Source: Homarus americanus (taxonomy: Eukaryota > Arthropoda > Malacostraca > Decapoda > Nephropidae). From it: DNA of 64,000 nt. The translations under genes and the position numbers were made by a program. Location: contig NW_024753828.1 in the NCBI RefSeq assembly GCF_018991925.1, positions 5,227,839 to 5,291,838 of the forward strand, given 5' to 3'. The notes under the pieces were generated by a model. The model had not been told where the DNA came from and searched no databases. It was given only the letters and a program-made list of their open reading frames with translations. Below, piece by piece: positions 11,066 to 20,778 of this stretch. How positions within the stretch are numbered: the first letter of the stretch is position 1; each line of letters begins with the position of its first letter.

Positions 11066-11645
11066 TGTTACGACCCTTTGCCTCTTAGGGTGTAACAAAA
11101 TTACAAATTCAACTTGTCTTTTTATTATAGGTCCAAGGAAAAGATCCCACCAAAATCATCACCTCATTTCTATGGAGTATATTGAAATACATGCAGTAGT
11201 TTTAATTCCAGAATATATTAACAAATAAACAATAAAATAAATATATTAGTGTGTACAAAAATAAACAAATAAATGACTCAACCGAGTGACAAAATAATGA
11301 ACATAAAAGTAGACTTATTTAGTCTAGAAACTACGATCAACAACGTGGTGTATCCACCACACGAAACCTCATAAACAATAAGTTATTTTCCGTGGAACTC
11401 TAAAATATGATTAACAATAATCCTTAACAAATAAAACTTTACTTGGTGCTATAAAAGTCAGCAAGGTTTTCACCTTATACCACTAGAAACATACTGTAAA
11501 ATAAGAAAGGAGATAATTTGTACTTAAAACTTAACACTGCCGGGCCCATACTAAAGTAAAGCGGACGCGGGCAGAAATGACGTCACAAACAAAAGACGTT
11601 CACGTTGCGAATCCACAACCAACGATGGAACGATCACTCGTAACA
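11066..11645 (-). repeat. 3' LTR of a Ty3/gypsy element (580 bp)
   Basis: The segment begins TGTTACGA and ends TCGTAACA, an exact 8-bp terminal inverted repeat of the TG...CA type. It abuts satellite sequence on the left and a purine tract (minus strand) on the right. The end of the RNase H frame is about 40 bp further right, as expected for a 3' LTR on the minus strand. No matching 5' LTR was found in the window. Confidence 0.85.
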
Positions 11646-11660
11646 TTTCCCCCTCCTTAT
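11646..11660 (-). promoter_or_regulatory. Polypurine tract for plus-strand priming
   Basis: Read on the minus strand, TAAGGAGGGGGAAA lies directly before the LTR. This is the usual position and composition of the primer for second-strand synthesis in LTR retrotransposons. Confidence 0.7.
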
Positions 11661-11688
11661 TTTAAAAGTTGAAGCTCTGAATAAACTT

Positions 11689-13208
11689 TTACTCAACAGG
11701 AGATAGAGAGTCGGTAATAATTTTATCACAGCCCTTTGTGTGTTTGATTTCTATATTATAGGGTTGAAGAGCTAATGACCACCATAACAGTCTTTGATTC
11801 TTATTTCTCATATTATGAACAAACTGAAGTGGATTATGATCCGTATAAACTATCACTGGGTAAAGTGATCCACTAACATACACCTCAAATTTTTCCAGAG
11901 CTAACAAAAGGGCCAATGCTTCTTTTTCTATTGTGGCATATCCACGTTGATGCTTTTTTCAGTTGGGCCGAGAAATAACAGTTCGGGTGCAATATTCCAT
12001 CTTTTCCTTTTTGCATTAACACAGCACCAACTCCTGTGTCACACGCATCCGATTGGATCACAAACTTTTTCTTAAGTCTGGGAGTTGCAGTACAGGTGCC
12101 GTCGCCAACAACCCACGAACCTTTTCGAATACTGTCTGGCATTCATCAGTCCACACAAATTTTCTTTTTGGGCTGACCAAATCTGTCATGGGAGTGACCA
12201 CCCTGGCAAAATTTTGACAAAACCTCCTGTAGAATCCAACCATCCCGAGAAATCTGAGAGCCTTTCGATTATGAGGTGCGGGTAGACTGAGAATATCGAC
12301 AACCTTGGCATCAATTGGAGCAATTTTCCCTTGTCCAATGACATGACCAAGGAAGATTAAGGTGGCATGTCCGAATTCACTCTTGGGTAGGTTTACGGTG
12401 AAGCTGAACTCTGCTAGACGATTTGAAGAGTTCACGGAGTCGGCCAATGTGTTGTACCTATGTGTCACCGACGACGACCAGATCATCTAGATAGGCGTAC
12501 ACTCCAGGCAGGCCTGACGTCACTATATGCATTGCTCGCTGAAATGGTGCTGGTGCTCCTTTGAGGCCGAAGGGCAAAACTTTGTATTGCCACAGCCCCT
12601 CCGCAGTGACAAAAGCTGAAATCTGCTTTGCTTCTTCCGAGAGTTTGATTTGGTAGTAGCCTTTGAGAAGATCCAGTTGGGGACAAATGATGCTTGACCC
12701 ACACTATCGATGATGTGGTCGATGCGCGGCAATGGGTATGCATCAGCACGCGTCACCAGTACACATGCGGACACTTCCGTCGGGTTTAGGCACCAGCACA
12801 CGGTGACGCCCATGCACTACTGTTCCTCTCCACTAGGTCATGTTCCAGCAGATACTCCACCTCCTGCTTCAGCTTCTCCCGCTTATCAGGGCTCATTCGG
12901 TAGGGTGCTTGCTTGATGGGAGATGTGCCAGGCAGCAGTTCCAGGTCGTGCTCCAGCAGAGAACACTGGCGTGGCACATCGTCGAAGAGTGGCTTGAACT
13001 CCTGCAGCAGTTGTACCACATCCTGAGACTGCTGTTGTGAAAGATGGGATACTTTAGAGGTAGGGTCACACAATATACTGGAATTACAGATTTTTATGGG
13101 GATATCTACTTGGAAATCAGTGTCTGGGACCACCTCCTCTCTTCCTGTTGCTGAACAAACCACTTCACTCCTACCAAAATACGGCTTCAACCTGTTGATA
13201 TGAGTCAA
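11689..13208 (-). pseudogene. Reverse transcriptase-RNase H region of pol, frameshifted
   Basis: At least five overlapping frames are needed to follow the homology. In order: the end of integrase (INRLKPYF), the RT N-terminal region (EHDLELLPGTSPIKQAPYRM), the fingers (WASP), YPLPRIDHIIDSVG, the palm SAFVTAEGLWQYKVLPFGLK, the catalytic YLDD at 12482-12493, the thumb (LGHVIGQGKIAP...RFLGMVGFYRRF), and RNase H with SDACDTGVGAVL, YTDHNPL and a terminal TDSLS in place of the usual DALSR. Residue content is close to intact elements, but frameshifts near 12800, 12500 and 12100 abolish function. It copied element RNA into DNA when active. Confidence 0.9.
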
Positions 13209-14325
13209 ACTCCAAGTTTCTCTTATCTGGAGTAGCTATGACATAGTTGAGGTCATTTAATTTCTTAACTATAGTGAATGGACCCTCATATTTAGCTTGA
13301 AGGGGATTTCTATACAGGGGTATAAGTGCTAAAACCCTATCTCCAGGCTTAAATTCTCTAGCTTGACAATGCTCATCATATTGCTTTTTCATTTTCTCCT
13401 GTACTTCTGACAGATTTTCACGAGCAATCTCACCTACTCTCTTCAGTTTCTCTTTAAACTTCTCTAAATACACTGACAAATGGGTTTTTATCTGATGTCT
13501 TATCCAACTTTCCTTCAACACAGTCATAGGACGTCTTACAGCAAGACCTAAAATCATTTCAAAGGGACTGAATCCTAAGGAATCTTGGGGACTCTCTCTT
13601 ATGGCAAACAACATAAGTGGTATTCCTTCATCCCAATCCTTATCAGACTCCATACAGTATTTCATAAGCATTGATTTAAAAGTCTGGTGGAACCTCTCTA
13701 GGGCACCTTGGCTTTGAGGGTGGTACGCAGAAGCTAAGTATTGTTTAATACCCAATTCATTCATCACCTGCTGGAAATGGAAAGGAGTGAAGTTAGTACC
13801 CTGATCCAACTGTACAATTCTAGGAATACCATATTTAGTGAAGAAAGTCAGAGCCTTTACCACACTCTTTGCTTTGATGTTTCGCAATGGTATAGCCTCT
13901 GGGTACCTGGTGGTAGTACACATGATTAACAAATATTGGTGGCCACATCGAGTTTTTGGGAGAGGACCTACACAGACAATTATAACCCTGCTAAATGGCT
14001 CATCTACCACAGGAATGGGTTTTAGGGGAGCAGGTTTTATGACCTGATTCGGTTTACCAGCCATCTGACATTCATGGCAAGTTCTACAGTATCTGGCAAC
14101 ATCACCTTTCATTCCAGGCCAGTAAAAATGCGACAAAATCTTTTTGTATGTTTTCCTAATTCCTAAATGTCCTCCCAAAAATTCGTGTGCCAATTTCAAG
14201 ACTTCTCCCCTGTGACATCTGGGAATCACAACCTGATGCACAACATTCCACTCATCAGCAGGATTAGATACAGATCTGAACTTCCTCATAAGTAACCCTG
14301 AATCCATGTAGTAACAAACAAACAA
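13171..14325 (-). pseudogene. Integrase region of pol, catalytic Asp lost
   Basis: One long frame of about 384 codons covers a linker, the zinc-binding H-H-C-C domain (HEFLGGH...C-x2-C at CRTCHEC), the RNase H-like core and the C-terminal GPY/F-type module (YEGPFTIVKKL). The core keeps the second Asp (LDQGTNFT) and the Glu (SQGALERF). The first Asp is replaced by Val: the sequence reads RVIIVCVGPLP where the family has an Asp before CVG (codon GTC near 13977). The frame ends just before INRLKPYF, which continues in the next frame. Identity is certain; activity is not expected. Confidence 0.92.
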
Positions 14326-15060
14326 GCAAGCAAGCCGCTTCTTCCATATCCACAGCCTTCCTACATATTTCAGCTAATTCGGAGTCACTCTGCTGATCAT
14401 CTATCAGTTTTTCCCTAGTGACAGGTGCTTTCTGAATGGTAATGTTGTCACCAGAAGAGATCAGCTTCAGATTTTGGGGAATGAATGTTAACTGAATCTT
14501 TAGCTTCTCTCACATCTCTCCCACCAATGTCATTATCAAATGAATCATCCTGACTGTCAGATTCTCAATACCTAAATCATTTTCATCATTGCCAGGTGCA
14601 TTACTATCAGCAATACAAAGCTTAGGGTCAACTGAAGGATTAGTCTGTACCTTATTCCGAAGAGTCTGGCTCCTTGTAACTGCACATAAAGGAAATAAAT
14701 CAGGGTATTCTTCTTCAATTAAACCAGTATTATTCTCCACTGTAGGAGTCGAAGATACCACAGGATCTGGCACCACGCTGGCTCCTGCAATATCATTACC
14801 CAGCAAAAAAGTAACCCGTCACAGGAAGAGAATCTTGAACACCAATAGTCACCCAACCAGTCACAAGTGGAGTTCTCAAAAACACCCTACACAAAGGAAC
14901 AGTGATCACTCCACCGACACCCTTAAGCACCAAATGCTCTCCAGTATAGGAATCTTCCATGCAGGGAACAGAATACTGTGAGAAGCACCAGTGTCGCGCA
15001 AAATCTTCGCAGGGTACTGATCACCTACAATAATTCTTCAACTGCAACTGAACCATCAAA
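14326..15060 (-). pseudogene. Retropepsin-like protease and linker, interrupted
   Basis: Reading the minus strand from about 15060, a frame carries ILRDTGASHSIL, the aspartic protease active site (D-T-G-A at 14984-14995). After a run of stops comes FLLGNDIAGASVV, the Gly-rich segment that ends gypsy proteases, followed by an acidic linker (EEYPDLFPLCAVTRSQT). The position between gag and integrase fits gag-PR-INT-RT order. Several stops lie between the two motifs. Confidence 0.7.
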
Positions 15061-16201
15061 ATGAAAGGTTCAAAAGAATCCTCCTTTGGGCGATTACAAA
15101 CTAAAGTTTTGTCAAACTTCTCCAGAGGTTCGAATGAGAGCACTGGCTCTTCCTTCTTTGCTTCCAATTTAGGGCAATTCACAATCACATGACCTGGTTT
15201 CTTACAGTAAAAAGACAAATGCTTTAGTCTTGGCATAGGTCTTGGAAAGCTCACCTGAGTTTCCACGAAAATTTACTTTACTAGAAGAAGCAGTACTACT
15301 ATCTTGCCTACCACCCTTTTCCTTGGTTACAAAACCCTTTCCACCTGAATGATTTTGAGATTTGACAGGATGCATTTTGCGAGTTAGGGCATAGCTATGA
15401 GCTAATGCAGCAGCTTTATGAACATTACTAATCTCTCTCTCTCTCCTAAGTACAATTGTATATCTCTTGGAGTGGCTCTTTTGAACTGTTCTAAAATCAT
15501 CAACTCGACAAGTTCCTCAAAAGTTTCTACCTTGCTAGACTTTATCCACCTTCCACATTTTACTCAATGAATAAACAAATTCTATATATGACTGTGCATC
15601 AGTCTTTCTCATAGTCCTAAATTTCACTCTATATGTTTTAGGAATGAGTTCATATGCCTTAAAAATTTCTTCTTTCACTAACTTATAACTACGACAAACT
15701 TCACTTGACAAAGACAGAAATGCTGAACGAGCTGACCCAGCGAGCACACTTTGAATCATAGCAATCCACGACTCTTCAGGCCACTGAAAAGACTTTGCAA
15801 TTTTCTCAAACTGCATGAAAAACGCTTCTGGGTCCTCCTCGTCAAAAGCAGGCATAAGTCTCATATGTTTTGTCTCATCAAACAATTTTGTCTCAGATTC
15901 AAAAGACAATGCCTGCAAGTCTTGTCTTCTACTGCTAACCTGTGCTAACGCTAATTCATGCTGCCTTTCACGCTCTCTTTCCCTTTCCTCTCTTTCCTTC
16001 AAAGTCAACTCATGCTACATTTCTAACTTTCTGATCTCTACAGCTTCCCTGGGGTCAAATGAACACAAAGTCAGTGCCCCCTTCGGTAGCACCTCTTCAT
16101 TCACAAGTTCAGTTAGTACTGCATTTTGAATTTCAGACTTTCTTTGACAACAACCACATCCATTACTACAACCACACCCACATCCAGTACTACAACCACA
16201 G
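15021..16201 (-). pseudogene. Gag region with degenerate CCHC zinc knuckle
   Basis: The main frame (16008-15535) has a charged E/R-rich start (LKEREERERERERQ), then a capsid-like region (FDEEDPEAFFMQFEKIAKSF, VLAGSARSAFLSL, a pattern typical of retrotransposon gag). A frameshift near 15535 and a stop separate it from the nucleocapsid part (15266-15021), where the zinc knuckle reads SFYCKKPGHVIVNC: the first Cys of C-x2-C-x4-H-x4-C is Ser (TCT for TGT). Upstream of 16008 homology-like coding continues past a TAG to a curious run of CGC/CSNGCGC residues at about 16201-16140. Gag packages element RNA into particles. Confidence 0.8.
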
Positions 16202-16520
16202 AAGATTTGTAACCAGGTGAGAAGGTTGGGTCATCTTACCCTCTGACCTGACTACCGACCGCTGCGGTGCTTTTTGAAGATTTGTAGGGTCATTACCTAA
16301 TACCTGACCATTGTGGACTTGATCTCACCCTCCTTTATATATATACCTTGTTATGTACTTCTCCTTAGTCTGTACTCACCCCTGAAGATGTGAATTACAC
16401 GAAAGCACTTGGGAACTTCGGTTTTCTTCTTTTCTTGTGGTTATCAGCATATACCTGGATCACGCCCACCTCTTTTTCTTCTCAGCACCACAAGAACTCT
16501 CACTTTTATGCTTGCCAGCC
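16202..16520 (+). mobile_element. Penelope-like element 3' tail (fragment)
   Basis: No protein remains. The assignment rests on a CTGAAGA...GAAA core and the following GCACTTGGGAAC, of a type common in Penelope-like element termini. The junction with gypsy gag falls near 16201. The boundary at the right is a guess. It could instead be a terminal piece of another retroelement. Confidence 0.35.
16381..16412 (+). ncRNA. Hammerhead-like ribozyme core (candidate)
   Basis: CTGAAGA at 16382-16388 and GAAA at 16401-16404 flank a possible 3-bp stem (GTG/CAC) with loop AATTA. This matches the C-U-G-A-N-G-A / G-A-A-A core of hammerhead ribozymes that Penelope-like elements carry, with one unpaired base between core and stem. 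Stems I and III are not clear by eye, so self-cleavage is unproven. Confidence 0.35.
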
Positions 16521-16645
16521 ATTTTAAAGGGAATTACCAACAAAAATTTTGTCAGTACACAGCACGATCACTAACATCATATGTCCGTGTGGTCATAAGT
16601 CGAGGAGTACCTTATACTGTATATATACTGTGCATTGTTCCTATA

Positions 16646-17439
16646 CAGTGGTCCCTCGGTTAACGAATTACCTTCCATAAGAATCTTCATTTCGGTTAAC
16701 GAACAAAAATCCAGTTAACGAAATTCTTTCAAAAATGTTTCGACATGATTTGGCTTGCTCACCAGCTGGAAGATTAGTCCGTCAATACAGAAATCGGTTC
16801 TAGGGCTTACATTCGTTAAAATTGGAGTAAATATCAATTAGGTTGTACTATTCAATAAGTTTCCAAGTTTTATATTAAATTTTTTAGTCATTTTAACACT
16901 TATTTAACATAATTGCAGTACAGGGAACTAGTTTTTGGTGTGCCCATCAGCCACTTCACTCACCCACCAAGGCCTCAGTTTGTATCTCTGTTCAGTAGAG
17001 GAAACATCTTGCTTGTGGGTCTCTTGAACACAGAGTATTTTTACGTTTTTACAGTACAATTATTGGTAATTCTGAAATTTATTTTACATATTGACAATAT
17101 ATAGTGCAGTGTTGATTTAAAGAAAATAATCTTGAATTACACCTAGTGAACTTAAAATTTTATGGGTGAAATGACGGCATCAAGCATGGGGTGATTTCTC
17201 TTCCACCCCCACTTCCTTCTCTTCTCCCTTCTCCTCCACCTCCACTTCTAATTCCCATCATCATCAACCAGGAGCCTTCTACATACACACCTCAAAGTAA
17301 GTGTACTTTACTGCATTTTTTTTTACTTTGTAATTTTTGGTGAGCTGGAACCAATTACCCAAAATCCCATTGAAACAATGGATTCGGTTAACGAACGACC
17401 CTCTGGAACGAATTGTGTTCGTTAACCGAGGGACCACTG
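16646..17439. mobile_element. Non-autonomous Tigger element (794 bp) with TA duplication
   Basis: The left end CAGTGGTCCCTCGGTTAACG and the right end, its reverse complement, form a perfect inverted repeat of at least 22 bp. TA flanks both sides (16644-16645 and 17440-17441). Further CGGTTAACGAA words occur inside both ends (about 16693 and 17387). The interior shows no transposase homology, so it would have moved using a related Tigger enzyme. Confidence 0.92.
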
Positions 17440-17563
17440 TAGTTATTTACTTGTGATATTTTGTTTTACTTTACATAAGAAATTATGATAAGTTACCAAC
17501 AGTATTCTTGTATTTATGGATCTTTAAAGCAGTAGGTCTGTTAGAACCATAGCAGGTACAGTA

Positions 17564-18231
17564 CAGCAAGTCCTCATTTAACGGTTTCGTTATAACGTCG
17601 CTACTCTTTAGATACCCATGATTCCGACAATGCCCAACCGATTCGTTATAACGCTGTCACCCAACACGCACTACTTTGTATGGTGCATCACCCTCCCTCA
17701 TCTTGGTGTGCTACGCTCTCTTGGCTCTCTCATCTTGGCAAGCTACGCTCTCTCGCGGAGCGTCACAGCATCCCCAGTCTTTGTTAGGCTTCCACAGCAC
17801 ATGTGCGTGCCTCAGTGTTTTTGCTATAAATACTGTACTGTAACCATTCGAAATGGCTTCCAAGCGCCCATCAAGTGTTAGTGTTGTGAAGAAGCAATGC
17901 AAGACCATTAACCTTGCTACAAAAATGGAGAGGGAATCCCCCTCCGGGTCTCAGTGACTAGCCACCCTCCCCTCCATTACCCACCACACACTTGCTCCGC
18001 CTCTTACCATCAGTGAGTACAATGCAAAATTATTTATTTTATTTATCTTTTTGGATGTATAATATATATTTTCTATAAAAATTCCATTGAATTTATGTAT
18101 ATGTAATGCATTTCATGGGGCAAAGGGAGGCTGGGGAACGTAACTTGCGTATTTTATCTATTATGGGGAAAATAGATTCTGTTAATGTTGTTTTTCATAA
18201 TGTAACCATGACCTTAAGCGAGGACTTACTG
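17564..18231 (+). mobile_element. Non-autonomous Tigger element (668 bp) with transposase N-terminus
   Basis: The ends CAGCAAGTCCTCATTTAA and, inverted, CAGTAAGTCCTCGCTTAA are inverted repeats flanked by TA. The termini differ from the 16646 element, so it is a different Tigger family. Most of the transposase is deleted; only its start remains at 17853-17957. Confidence 0.88.
17853..17957 (+). pseudogene. Tigger transposase N-terminal stub (34 codons)
   Basis: ATG at 17853 reads MASKRPSSVSVVKKQCKTIN then LATKMERESP and stops at 17955-17957. MASKRPSSVS...KK is the characteristic start of many Tigger transposases, before the CENP-B-like HTH. Everything after the first helix has been lost by internal deletion. 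Confidence 0.75.
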
Positions 18232-20778
18232 TACTATAATGTAAGCTTTACCTCTAACAAGACTCTCACTGTGTATATATTCACTGTAGATTGATTATTA
18301 ATTATGGTTGTATATAATTTCATGTTTAAGTAATTTTGTTAAACTGCAGAGTAACTAAGTATTTTACACACTGTACCATAATGAATTTGTACTGTTTCAT
18401 AAATTTAATAAATATATCTCACCTATTGACACCTAAGTTTCTGTTAACCTTTTCGTCGTGATTCTTGCACTTACCCATTTAATCAGCTTTGGGTAACCTC
18501 TTGCAGCCAAAGGATTAAACTCATCTTTATTAACCCTTTCGCTGCGATTCCCACAGTTACAATTTTATTCCGTCTACTGCCAACCATTTTATTCAGCTTA
18601 GGGTCACCTCCCACAGCCAAAGGGTTAACTGGATGTAACCTGACCTGATGTAACCCAACTCAAATACATATACAATGACCATTAGGCCAGGGCCAAACAC
18701 TGTACATTATCCACTAAGCCACACCCCTACCATTACTGCAATATAAACTACAGTGGTATATATAGAAGGCTTGGACTAATGAACATCAAATAATAGAATG
18801 CTATACACTATGGCTACATCAATACCCCTAGCTGCAACCTTGACTAAACATTACAAAATACTCACCTGACATTTTTTTAGTCCAGAAAAACATGGTTGAT
18901 TCTGTTGCCTTTATTTTCTCTAAAGTGTACAATTCCAATGCACCAGTCCATGTTACCTGGGGAAAATATACAAACTTTTTTTGTATGGACAGAAAGTGTT
19001 GGTAGAGCGTAATTGAGGCAGTCGTATTTTTTTTTAAATCAGGATTTACAAAATTCAGGATTAAAACTTAGCTATCATGCTGCCTAGTGGTGAAGTAAAC
19101 AGCCATTTTATGAACAGTCGTCAGTACCATCCCATGTATATACTGTAAACACAACAATGTGCTGTTCATATACAGTTAATCAAGTTGATTTTTCAGTTTT
19201 TGGATGGTACAGGGTATTACATTAGTAAATATGATGGAAATCATATTTCTAAATGACTAGAAGAATATTATTATTGAAATAAACAATCAGGCCCAAAGTT
19301 CTCAATGAGCAATTCATCACTGAGAAGGCATGGCCTAGACAACCCTAACCCAAAAATAAGCTCAAAAGTATTTCAGGAAATAAACCATTGAACTTTACTG
19401 GATCCCCTGAGCTTCTGCTCAGATTCTTTGAACATCACTGAGGACACTCAGGCAATATCTGATTTCATTGATAAATCTTTGTGACCTCTGCTACAACACT
19501 GACAGCCAAAATGTGTCGCATAATAATATAAAAATTTGCTCCATCCTTAAGGTACACAATGTGCCCTAAAGATTTTTTTTTTTCAATTTAAGTTCACAAA
19601 CCAGGAATTGTAAAACCTTGAATTGTCAAAAGTAAGTGATGTGTACTTTCCTAAGAGGAGAACTCGCCATAAACAGATAGAACTTTTAACAAAACTAAGG
19701 CTAAGACAAACTATAGTTAACAATACACACTGCCATAGTATAAAATTACCATAAATGTGTAGGCTTATAAAAATAACACCAGAACATAGCACACATGCCC
19801 AAATATCATGAGTACTGTACATCCATCATAAAAAGACAGGCCACAAAGGCAAATTTTATCCCACATACATCACCCTCTTATTGGCAATATAGATACACTT
19901 TTTTCCAGGTAATGTCATCACAAAACCTTGCACATCTGTAATCAGCATTACAGGGTAGTACTCTGAAAGACATACTTTCTTTATATTGATATGAGACCAA
20001 GTCATTTTTAATTGACCTATTAAATAAGCTCACCCAACACTAAGCATCTTCAACAGCTGTTACAAATACTAGTAGAAATTTATTGATTGCTTATCACGCA
20101 GCCACATTGGCAAATTCACAACCATTTTTGCTTCAAGTGAATTTTCATTGAAGTGAATACAGGTACAATGCTATGAAGCTTATGACCCAATCTTGGTTTA
20201 TTTATAATTATGAAAATGTATGGGGTTTTAGGACTCATAATTCCCGAAACAAACTACCCCGGTAAACTCATTGATAAAAACATGCTATGACTAATAATTT
20301 CCTTTTATGTACCTTAAAAGTTCAACAGACACAATACTTTTCAGTCTCATTATTCACAAGATTACTGTACAGTACTGTATACCAATTAGCTGCTAGAATC
20401 ATTATACTGTATACTGTTAAGTGATTTCCTCATTCCAGGGTATTTTTATGACAAACAATCATAAATAACGACTTGTGGATATTAAAAAAATAAAATAGGC
20501 TTTTATATGAAAGAATTTCATATTCTCTAAAAGTAATCACTGTACATCAAAATTACTACAGCTAATCAAGGGATATGGTTTGGTAGGTACACTGTGGGCA
20601 TTGGGTATTTAGAAATCTGACATCAGCTACATTCTTGATAAAGCAATGGAGTCAATGTGTTAGTAATGTAACTACTGTATTGCAAGGAGTGCTCATTCTC
20701 CAAATGAATTAACAAGCTATTTCTGATGAGAAATCCAAAGTTAAATTTTAATGTGGGCTGTATTAAATAATCTATGTA
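18232..20778. other. Intergenic, AT-rich, no gene
   Basis: Apart from the paired TTAACCCTTT elements (18444-18628) I see no recognisable feature. Open frames are short and lack coding character. Confidence 0.4.
18444..18628. repeat. Two diverged copies of a TTAACCYTTT short inverted-repeat element
   Basis: 18444-18518 and 18530-18628 both start TTAACC(C)TTTCG and end GCCAAAGG(G)TTAA, with matching interiors (TTTAATCAGCTTTGGGTAAC against TTTATTCAGCTTAGGGTCAC). The 75-bp and 99-bp copies lie in the same orientation 11 bp apart. Ends are mutual inverted repeats, suggesting a miniature element that duplicated in tandem. Confidence 0.6.

Larger units (their letters stand above)
11066..16201 (-). 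mobile_element. Ty3/gypsy retrotransposon with Gmr1-type pol order, 5'-truncated
   Basis: On the minus strand the order is gag (about 16201-15021), protease (DTGA at 14984-14995), integrase (14325-13171), reverse transcriptase and RNase H (13208-11689), polypurine tract, LTR. In ordinary gypsy elements integrase comes last; here it precedes RT, as in the Gmr1 group first described from deuterostomes. The integrase C-terminal motif (HINRLKPYF) runs directly into the RT N-terminal region, so the order is native and not a rearrangement. Frameshifts, stops and active-site losses show it is dead. The 5' LTR and primer site are missing where Penelope-like sequence begins. No env-like frame was seen. 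Confidence 0.85.

Noticed and set aside
15535..16008. Envelope or host coiled-coil gene from the E/R-rich start
   Set aside because: The E/R run precedes capsid-like motifs and a zinc knuckle in the same element, so it belongs to gag.
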